Source: Dyella marensis | Lineage (GTDB): Bacteria > Pseudomonadota > Gammaproteobacteria > Xanthomonadales > Rhodanobacteraceae | DNA: 64,000 nucleotides | Assembly (NCBI RefSeq): GCF_900112865.1 | Contig: NZ_FONH01000012.1 | Span: 1-64,000, forward strand | Direction: 5' to 3' | Shown: positions 57,665 to 64,000 of the stretch, piece after piece | How the letters are laid out: every line of letters begins with the position of its first letter | Position numbering within the stretch: position 1 is the stretch's first letter | The notes under the pieces: generated by a model | The model's input: only the letters and a program-made list of their open reading frames with translations | What the model was told of the DNA's origin: nothing | Database searches by the model: none | Position numbers and translations under genes: made by a program

Positions 57665-58159
57665 TTACCGGACCAATTTAGGTTGACTGCATTGTGTGTA
57701 GATCACTTTGCAAGCCGCGTCTCCGCATTGCGCGAGCGCTGCCTGCTCAGATTCAGGTATCGTGTTGCGACTGGCTGCTCCAAATACTGTGTCGTTCGCG
57801 GCAAGAGCTACGCATCCGTTGGCATATGAGGCAATGATTTGGCACTGCGTGGCGCCTTGATCCAGGCAGTTTTTCATCGCGATCTGCTCAGCCTCTTTCT
57901 TGCTGGCCTTATCGCGCGAAGCGCCCGAGAACCTCGTCACTTGCGCATCCACGGCAACGGCGCCCCAGCGGGAGACCCAGGTGACGCTAGGTGCGGGCTG
58001 CGCCGCACCACCTTGGTTGTAGCCCGGTATGGGCCGGCAAGAGCTGACGCCCTGTCCTCCTTCGGGAATCATGCCGGGAGGGCAGCCTTGTTCCGCATGA
58101 AGCACGGCACTAAAGCTCAACAAGCAAAGCAATAAGGTGAGCAGGAGTTTCATGCTCAT
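57665..58159 (-). CDS. DUF4189-domain secreted protein
   Basis: 164 residues. A signal peptide (end HAEQG) and a Pro/Gly linker precede a DUF4189 domain (about 60-155): RWGAVAVDAQVTRFSG, ASKKEAEQIAMKNC, CQIIASYANGCVAL, with several Cys. DUF4189 proteins recur in Xanthomonadales secretion loci; their role is not settled. Its ATG overlaps the virB6 stop (ATGA), so it is expressed with the channel genes. The surrounding DNA is AT-richer than the rest of the island. Confidence 0.82.
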   Translation of the reverse strand: MSMKLLLTLLLCLLSFSAVLHAEQGCPPGMIPEGGQGVSSCRPIPGYNQGGAAQPAPSVTWVSRWGAVAVDAQVTRFSGASRDKASKKEAEQIAMKNCLDQGATQCQIIASYANGCVALAANDTVFGAASRNTIPESEQAALAQCGDAACKVIYTQCSQPKLVR

Positions 58160-59241
58160 GTTTCTCTTGTAGGTACAGAAGTTTTAACCTGGTCGGCGGA
58201 TGCCGTTACAGGTGCGCCAGGTGTCCGCACGCCCAGGCCAGGGGGTGGGGGCGATTGGCCGATCCTCTGATCTCCCATACTGTTATGCGTCGGCCTCGGC
58301 GCATAAGACCCTGCCGGCTGCCCACCTTCTCCCGGCCTGGTATTCGCACCACCCATCGCGGAATACGTCAGGGCGTTGCCCATCGTGCCCTGGAAGAACA
58401 TCGCAGCCATCGGCGGCACGCTCACGATCAGCACGGTCATCAGCAGGCCGATGCCGCCTTGCTGCATGGCCAGGCTGGACAAGCCTTCGGCAGGCTGGCC
58501 GGTGAGGCTATTGATCATGTTGGCCGCCCATAGCGCCTCGGCGACGCTCAGGCACAGGCGCATGGCAATCGCCGTGACCACCGAAAGCATTGCCATCGAG
58601 AACAGGGTGCCTAGGCCATACATCAACCATTTTCGGAACAGTTCCTTGGTTTGCTCGAAGATCAGGCACAGGATGAACAGTGGTCCCAAACCGATGAACA
58701 GCGCCATAGCGAACTGATAGAGCAGCAGCATGGCGCCGGCGGTCATCGGTGGGCTGGCGGTGCCGAAGGTCGCCATCAGCTCGGCCCTGCCTTTTTCCGA
58801 CGCCATTTCGATGTCGGTGGGGTTCACCCTGATGATGTCGATCGCGGACAGGGCCAGCTGGGTCTTGGCCAGGTTCTTGTCGATCATGTCATCCGGCGAA
58901 CTGGCGCTGCCGGTGAAGATGAAGTTGATGTGCTTGCCCAGGTCCGTGGTGAGCAGTTCCTGGATATCGTTGCCGGCGACGGCGAGGGATGTCGCTACCG
59001 ACACGATGAACACGATCTTCGCCATGTTCGCGACCAGGGCCATCATCGGCTCCTTGGTCTGGCCGGTGACCATGCGATAGCCCTGAATCATGATCCACAG
59101 GGTGACCAGGATGACCGCGAAGGTCGACACCCAGAGCGACATGCGCCCTAGGACGTCCTCCTGGAAATGGGCGATCTGGCTCTTCAGATAGCTGTTGACC
59201 AGCGTGAAGAAAATATAGTCGCCAGTAGTTGCTGCAGGCAT
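58156..59241 (-). CDS. virB6: T4SS inner-membrane protein VirB6
   Basis: 361 residues with about six hydrophobic segments between residues 35 and 290, then a Pro/Gly-rich cytoplasmic or periplasmic tail. VirB6 forms part of the inner-membrane channel. The LFRKWLMYGLGTLFSMAML stretch and the place after virB5 support the call. It overlaps the DUF4189 gene. Confidence 0.9.
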   Translation of the reverse strand: MPAATTGDYIFFTLVNSYLKSQIAHFQEDVLGRMSLWVSTFAVILVTLWIMIQGYRMVTGQTKEPMMALVANMAKIVFIVSVATSLAVAGNDIQELLTTDLGKHINFIFTGSASSPDDMIDKNLAKTQLALSAIDIIRVNPTDIEMASEKGRAELMATFGTASPPMTAGAMLLLYQFAMALFIGLGPLFILCLIFEQTKELFRKWLMYGLGTLFSMAMLSVVTAIAMRLCLSVAEALWAANMINSLTGQPAEGLSSLAMQQGGIGLLMTVLIVSVPPMAAMFFQGTMGNALTYSAMGGANTRPGEGGQPAGSYAPRPTHNSMGDQRIGQSPPPPGLGVRTPGAPVTASADQVKTSVPTRET

Positions 59242-59292
59242 AGCACCCAGTTCCTTAGGTTCGTGTCGCGAATAGCTTCAATGCGGAATGGC

Positions 59293-60075
59293 TCAGTTGC
59301 CGCTGTTGAGTTCGTCGAAGGCGAGCTTCAGCGTGCCGGCCTGGACGATGGTACCCAACAGCGTGCTCTTGCCCTTCATGGCCGACTGGCCGAGCTGGGC
59401 CTGCTGGTTCTGCAGATACTGGATCATCTGGTCGTCGGCCTGGACCTGCACCTGCCACAGCCGGATTTCGGCTTCCATGCTGGCCTGGCCGCGCACGATA
59501 TTGGCCTGCGCGCCGGCGAGCGCGCCCTGGCTGCTGCCGACCATCTGGGAGATCTGCTCGAACTGCTGCATGTAGCCGCCGTAGACGGTATTGATGCGGT
59601 TGAGCATGTCCACGGTGACGTTGTACTGGTGGTTGCGCCGCATCACGATCTGCTGGCAGATCTTGAGCTGGCTGTCCGCCACCGAGTCGGTGAAGCTAGG
59701 CATGGCCAGGGACACCAGGGAGGAAATACTGGGCACGCCATCCTTGGATGACGGGCATGCGTCCGCCACGCCGTCGGTCAGATTGACCCTCTCGTACGTG
59801 GTGTTCAGGGTCAGTACGCTGCTGAAGCTCATGCTCTGCAGCGAAATCAGCTGCTGCGCGTAATGCTGCAGTACTGCCTGATACTGCGCGATCTCCTTCG
59901 CGTACTGCCCCACGGTAGTGGCGAAGTTGGCCGCATCCTGCGCAATGTGCGAGGGATCGACCACCACCCACTGGGCCTGCGCCTGGTTGGCGAACAGTCC
60001 GACGAGCGAGGCCAGGCCGAAAGCGACGGCGGCCGGGAGCTTGAGCAGACGGGGAGTGTGCTTTTGCTTGGTCAT
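59293..60075 (-). CDS. virB5: T4SS minor pilin VirB5
   Basis: 260 residues with a signal peptide (end near AQAQW). A helical domain follows (NFATTVGQYAKEIAQYQAVLQHYAQQL, MLNRINTVYGGYMQQFEQISQM). VirB5 caps the pilus. Start at 60075 gives the signal; the open frame upstream overlaps virB4's end and is not used. Confidence 0.88.
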   Translation of the reverse strand: MTKQKHTPRLLKLPAAVAFGLASLVGLFANQAQAQWVVVDPSHIAQDAANFATTVGQYAKEIAQYQAVLQHYAQQLISLQSMSFSSVLTLNTTYERVNLTDGVADACPSSKDGVPSISSLVSLAMPSFTDSVADSQLKICQQIVMRRNHQYNVTVDMLNRINTVYGGYMQQFEQISQMVGSSQGALAGAQANIVRGQASMEAEIRLWQVQVQADDQMIQYLQNQQAQLGQSAMKGKSTLLGTIVQAGTLKLAFDELNSGN

Positions 60076-60104
60076 GGCACGGTATCCGTAGTCGAGGGTT
60101 GGGG

Positions 60105-62579
60105 TCAGCCGGCCGCGGTGCGGCGGGGGGTGGTCTGGTTGCCGGCGGGCGAGCTGGGCTTGCCCTTGCCGCTGCCCTTGCGGCGGTCGTAGAAGGTGGG
60201 CAGCCACTGGTCGGGCTTGAGGTCGCCGGCCGGAACGCCGGCGGCGTTGGCGTGCTCGGCGAGCACCTGGTGCATGATTTCGATGTTGTCGGTGGAGGCG
60301 GAGATCACCGCCAGCGCATCGTCCAGGCCGCGCAGGTTGAGCTGGCACACCGACGAGGCATGGCCCTGCTTGACCAGGAAGCAGCGCGAGCGCTCGTCCA
60401 GCCCCACCACTACCTGGTATTCCGCTTCCGTCAGCTTCAGGCCGTTGATGTAGTCGTCGCGGCTGGCGTTCGGGTTGGGCAGCAGGATCATGGTGGCGGT
60501 CTGCTCGATCAGCGCCGCGGAGATGTCGCTGGCCAGCGCGTCCTCGGGACTCTGCGTGGCGAAGATGCCCATGCCGTTCTGCTTACGGATGGTCTTCTGC
60601 TTGTTCTTGGCGAATTCCTTCAGGCCGCCCTTGCCGTCCAGGATCTTCCAGAACTCGTCCATCACGTAGATCAGGCGGCGGCCGTCGATCAGCGACTCCA
60701 GGCGGTGCAGCAGGTAGTTGATCACCGGTGAGCGCACTTCGGGGTTGTCGATGATGTCGGTGTAGTCGAAGCCGATGATGTTGGCTTTCTGCAGGTCGAT
60801 GGTGTCGACCGGGTTGTCGAACACCCAGCCCAGCGAGTTGCCGGCGGTCCACTTGCGCATGCGCACGAACAGGCCGTCGTCGCCCATGTTGGGCAGGCTC
60901 TTCTGGAAGTTGGTCATGGTGCGCAGGTGCATCGGCGTGTCGAGGATGGCCTCGACCGCGCGGAAGATGTCGTCCTCCTCGCGCGAGCTGTACACACTCT
61001 TGCCGGCCAGCACCTTGATCAGGTCGGACAGGAACTGCACGTTGGCTTCGTTGTTCTCGCACTGGAACGGATTGAAGCCGGTGGGCTGGCCGTTCTCCAG
61101 GGCGAGATAGTTGCCGCCGCAGGCGCGCACGAAGATCTCCGCGCCCTTGTCCTTGTCGAAGAAGAAAATGGTCGGCGCGGGCTTGAGCTTCTGCACCTGG
61201 CTGAGCAGGAAGTTGATCAGCGCGGTCTTACCCGTACCGGACTTGCCGATCACCATGGTGTTGGCGATCGCCTTCTCGCCCAGCGAATTCTCGCCCGGGT
61301 GGGTGGCGTGGAAGTTGAAGTAGTACGGCTGGCCGTTGGTGGTCTGCAGGGTGGTGACGCAGTCGCCCCAGGGGTTGTTCTCCTTCTTGCCCAGCGCGAA
61401 GTTGTGCAGCGGGGACAGGCCCAGGAAATTCAGCGAGCTGACGTTGGCCAGGCGGGTGCGGAACTTCCAGTTGGCGGGGAACTGCGAGTAGTAGGAGGAG
61501 GTGACCGCCAGGTCTTCCTTGATCGAGACGAAGCCGGCGTTGGACAGCTCCGCGCGGGTGGCGGCGATCTGCTGCGACAGCTGCTCGTGCGTGGCCGCGT
61601 AGATGGTCATCATGAAGTGGTACTCGCCCAGCACGAAGTTGCCGGAGGCGAGCTGGTCCATGGCCTGGTCCATCTCGACGATCTGGCTCACCGCCTTGTC
61701 GCCGGAGGAGATCATCATGCCCTTGGTGCGCTCCAGCGCCTTGAGCGCGTCCTGGCGGCCCATCGGGCTGAACGAGTGGGTGACCACGTATTCGAAGTCG
61801 AGGTACTTCAGGCCGTTGAGGATGCCCGGATAGGTGCCGTCCGGATATTCCTTGATGTTGAGCACGGCGCCGAAGTGATTGACGCCGGTGGGCGTGGTGA
61901 TCACGAAGTCGCCGGTCTTGGCGGAGAAGCGCTGCTTGCTCACCGGCAGGTAGCGGTACACCGGCGCCTGCAGCACCGGCACCGGCTCGTCGATGCGGTT
62001 GAGCAGGTAGCCGAAGAATTCCAGCGGCTCGGAGAACACGATGCCGTTGCTGGCCTCGTACATGCCCAGGCGGGTGGGCGAGTACTCCTTGAGCACGGCC
62101 TCGACGTTGCCGGCCAGCTCCAGGATGGTGGCGACCGCCTGCTGCTGCTCGGCTTCCAGCTGGCTGACGTTCTCCGACTTCTCGGCGAAGCGCTTGCCGC
62201 TCACCACCGGGCGGTAGATCAGGGTCAGGTACAGCTCGTTCTGCATCAGCTTCTGCGCGGACAGCGCGCCGTAGTAGGCGTCCGACAGGCCCTGGTTGAA
62301 GGTGTGCTCGAAGCGGCTGTTGTTGACCAGCTTGCGGCGGCGGCGCACGTCGTGGACCCAGAAGGCCACGTTGACGAAGTCGGGCGCGCGCAGCGTCTGC
62401 AGCATGCGGTTGAAGGTGTTGTGCCGGTGCTCGAGCTCCCATTCCTCGCGTCCGACGAAGGGCAGGCCCTCCAGCCGCCACACGAGCATGAAGTCGCCGC
62501 CCGTGGTCTTGAGCACGGTCGGGGATACATGGGTGGACAGTGGCAGGAATTCGCTGATGGGTGCGTCTGACGTGAACAT
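60105..62579 (-). CDS. virB4: T4SS ATPase VirB4
   Basis: 824 residues. The N-terminal CagE/TrbE-type domain is followed by a RecA-like ATPase with Walker A VIGKSGTGKTALINFLL (about residue 447) and Walker B LIYVMDEFWKIL. It powers pilus assembly and secretion at the inner membrane. Length is normal. Confidence 0.96.
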   Translation of the reverse strand: MFTSDAPISEFLPLSTHVSPTVLKTTGGDFMLVWRLEGLPFVGREEWELEHRHNTFNRMLQTLRAPDFVNVAFWVHDVRRRRKLVNNSRFEHTFNQGLSDAYYGALSAQKLMQNELYLTLIYRPVVSGKRFAEKSENVSQLEAEQQQAVATILELAGNVEAVLKEYSPTRLGMYEASNGIVFSEPLEFFGYLLNRIDEPVPVLQAPVYRYLPVSKQRFSAKTGDFVITTPTGVNHFGAVLNIKEYPDGTYPGILNGLKYLDFEYVVTHSFSPMGRQDALKALERTKGMMISSGDKAVSQIVEMDQAMDQLASGNFVLGEYHFMMTIYAATHEQLSQQIAATRAELSNAGFVSIKEDLAVTSSYYSQFPANWKFRTRLANVSSLNFLGLSPLHNFALGKKENNPWGDCVTTLQTTNGQPYYFNFHATHPGENSLGEKAIANTMVIGKSGTGKTALINFLLSQVQKLKPAPTIFFFDKDKGAEIFVRACGGNYLALENGQPTGFNPFQCENNEANVQFLSDLIKVLAGKSVYSSREEDDIFRAVEAILDTPMHLRTMTNFQKSLPNMGDDGLFVRMRKWTAGNSLGWVFDNPVDTIDLQKANIIGFDYTDIIDNPEVRSPVINYLLHRLESLIDGRRLIYVMDEFWKILDGKGGLKEFAKNKQKTIRKQNGMGIFATQSPEDALASDISAALIEQTATMILLPNPNASRDDYINGLKLTEAEYQVVVGLDERSRCFLVKQGHASSVCQLNLRGLDDALAVISASTDNIEIMHQVLAEHANAAGVPAGDLKPDQWLPTFYDRRKGSGKGKPSSPAGNQTTPRRTAAG

Positions 62580-62646
62580 GGCTCAATGACCGGTGAGGTG
62601 TCGAAAAGGCCGCCCTCGGCGAAGTCTTCGCCGAGGGGCCCTTGTG

Positions 62647-62952
62647 TTACTTGTTTTTGTGATCCCGATAGGCATTGGGGGTGAACACCCACATGCCTTC
62701 GTTCTGCTGCAGATTGCGCACCCGGGTCCGGAACTGCAGGCGCAGGCCCAGCAATCGGAAGATCAGCTCATCGCGACGCGCCATCTGGCGCATCACCATG
62801 ACGATCGGCGGGATGATCGCCAGCAGCAGCATGTTGCCGGAGTACATCGCCAGCAACAGGCCGCTGCCCGCCCCGATGAAGAAGGGCACGTACGGCACGC
62901 CCATGAACATGGGCGGGCGCGTGCAGCCCCGGAAGAGCGCGTTCTTATGCAT
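62647..62952 (-). CDS. virB3: T4SS protein VirB3
   Basis: 101 residues with one hydrophobic hairpin near residues 20-55 (YVPFFIGAGSGLLLAMYSGN). Size, PMFMGVPYVP wording and position between virB2 and virB4 identify it. It overlaps virB2 by 8 bp. Confidence 0.9.
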   Translation of the reverse strand: MHKNALFRGCTRPPMFMGVPYVPFFIGAGSGLLLAMYSGNMLLLAIIPPIVMVMRQMARRDELIFRLLGLRLQFRTRVRNLQQNEGMWVFTPNAYRDHKNK

Positions 62953-63331
62953 AGTGCTGCAGGATGTGCAGCACCGCGGCGCTGCAGGTGTTGCCGGTGT
63001 CGCCGATCAGCATCTTGGCGATCTGGGCCGCCGCGCCGATCAGCACGCCGCCGATCAGGATCGGAGCCACGTCGCCGATGCGCTTGTGGGCGAACGCGAT
63101 CTGGTAGCCGGAGAAGATCACGGCGATGGTCACCACGGCGATCGAAGCCATGTTGAGCAGGCCGTTGACGTTCTTGAAGAAGCCGCAGACCTTGGTATCG
63201 GTGCCGGCGAAGTCCTGGGCGAAGGCCAGGTCGGGCATGGCGATGGTCGCGACAAGGACCAAGCCCATGATCATCATGGCGATCATGTTCTTGTTGGTCA
63301 TGGTGGTCGGGATGGAGAGCTTGTTTGCCAT
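62945..63331 (-). CDS. virB2: T4SS major pilin VirB2
   Basis: 128 residues. A long signal sequence (end near LAFAQ) is followed by a mature pilin of two hydrophobic helices joined by a basic turn (IAFAHKRIGDVAPILIGG) and two to three Cys, as in X-type VirB2. It forms the pilus fibre. Confidence 0.9.
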   Translation of the reverse strand: MANKLSIPTTMTNKNMIAMMIMGLVLVATIAMPDLAFAQDFAGTDTKVCGFFKNVNGLLNMASIAVVTIAVIFSGYQIAFAHKRIGDVAPILIGGVLIGAAAQIAKMLIGDTGNTCSAAVLHILQHYA

Positions 63332-63513
63332 TGGACGGTTCCTTCTTGGCGGTTCGATAAAGTGGGCTTCAGCCCCTGGGCTTCAACTGCAGTACGACGG
63401 TCGTCCCGGCCTTGGCCGAGCTTGCTGGCGGCCCGAAGGCCTTCGCGGCAGGCCAGGCGAACCCGCGCACGAATGAGTGGAGCCGCGCCCGTGCGGGCGG
63501 CGTCTCGCGAAAG

Positions 63514-64000
63514 TCAGAAAACGAAGGCGGCATCTTGGCCTCCCTGGCGCAGATCGGCCCGGTCGGAGCCCGGCGCCCGGTTCGCATTGCCGCCGGCCAC
63601 GCCCGCCTGGGCAGCGGCAGGTGCAGCGGCGGCGGCTTGCGGCGCGCGATCGTTGGGCCCGCGCACCACCGGCGTGAACACGCCATCGTCGGGTGCCGCG
63701 GGCTTGGCGCCATTGCCCGCCGGCGCGCCGCCGACGATGCCGGCCATGATCGGCTGGTTGTCGTCCTGGTCGCTGCCCTGCTGCTGCGCTGCACTCTGCT
63801 GCGGCATCGCCTGCTGCATGGTCTGCGCAAAATTCGGATTGGCTACGCCCTGCGGTGCGGCCTGGCCGTTGGCCGGCATGCCCTGCGGCATCGCCTGGCT
63901 GCCCGCCGGCTGCATGCCCAGGCGCCCGGCGAGCGCGTTGACGGCGGCACTGGCGGCGGTATCGATCGCCACGCTGCGCAGCGCCACCCGATAGGACGCA
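63514..64000 (-). CDS. virB1: VirB1-like lytic transglycosylase, C-terminal tail only
   Basis: The last 161 codons of a gene that runs off the right edge. The part seen is low-complexity Gln/Ala/Pro/Gly (QAMPQGMPANGQAAPQG, NPNFAQTMQQAMPQQ) ending DAAFVF, and shows no catalytic residues. The call rests on position just before virB2 and on the long flexible tail of X-type VirB1; another VirB protein cannot be excluded. Confidence 0.6.
   Translation of the reverse strand, partial: ASYRVALRSVAIDTAASAAVNALAGRLGMQPAGSQAMPQGMPANGQAAPQGVANPNFAQTMQQAMPQQSAAQQQGSDQDDNQPIMAGIVGGAPAGNGAKPAAPDDGVFTPVVRGPNDRAPQAAAAAPAAAQAGVAGGNANRAPGSDRADLRQGGQDAAFVF

Noticed and set aside
48060-64000. Transposase or integrase marking the T4SS island
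   Set aside because: No insertion sequence, integrase or terminal repeats found at the left boundary; the right boundary is outside the window.

Overview
The window is high-GC chromosomal DNA from a gammaproteobacterium. It most resembles the Xanthomonadales (Lysobacterales), probably Rhodanobacteraceae (Dyella/Luteibacter/Frateuria-like). The reasons are an X-type type IV secretion locus with effectors carrying the XVIPCD secretion domain, an S-adenosylhomocysteine riboswitch before ahcY, DUF4189 and FecR/DUF6600 proteins, and many short palindromic intergenic repeats. This placement is inference; no rRNA or marker phylogeny is available.

Layout. 1-13.5 kb holds housekeeping and transport genes: the 5' end of an AtoE-like carrier, an EamA exporter, an Ada-type alkyltransferase, a Rieske protein, an SLC13 carrier, trmB, thiG-thiS, a large FecR-domain envelope protein, tRNA-Gly(CCC), a zinc-protease/RimK-like pair, and a two-component system. 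An AT-richer region of about 600 bp (13547-14145) with inverted repeats leads into a five-gene operon (14146-23081). In that operon every junction is a 4-bp ATGA overlap: a single-module NRPS (C-A-PCP-TE), a GT1-type glycosyltransferase, a condensation-domain-like acyltransferase, a GT2 glycosyltransferase and a second condensation-like acyltransferase. I read it as a small pathway for a glycosylated, acylated amino-acid or peptide lipid; the A-domain pocket looks glycine-like. I recognise no described product for it.

23-48 kb returns to core metabolism: ilvE, metF, ahcY with its riboswitch, an S9 peptidase, ppc, a YqhA protein, uup, metK, an S53-like protein that appears to lack its catalytic serine, an SGNH hydrolase, dusB, a Fur-controlled TonB receptor, a nucleoside-type MFS symporter, a LysE exporter, a lipoprotein and a GlcD-like dehydrogenase. 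The SAM cycle genes (metK, ahcY, metF) lie close together on one strand. Six loci of one palindromic repeat family and two of another sit between these genes, and two genes take their stop codon from a repeat.

48.1-64 kb is an X-type T4SS island, all on the minus strand. It contains virB1 (3' part only), virB2-virB6, a DUF4189 protein, a small secreted protein, three effector/immunity cassettes and virD4. The effectors are a lytic-transglycosylase-like enzyme, an NlpC/P60-like enzyme and a class-3 lipase, each ending in an XVIPCD docking domain. Exported or lipoprotein candidates for immunity lie immediately upstream of each effector. virB7-virB11 should lie beyond the right edge. The island would deliver wall- and membrane-degrading toxins into competing bacteria while protecting sister cells.
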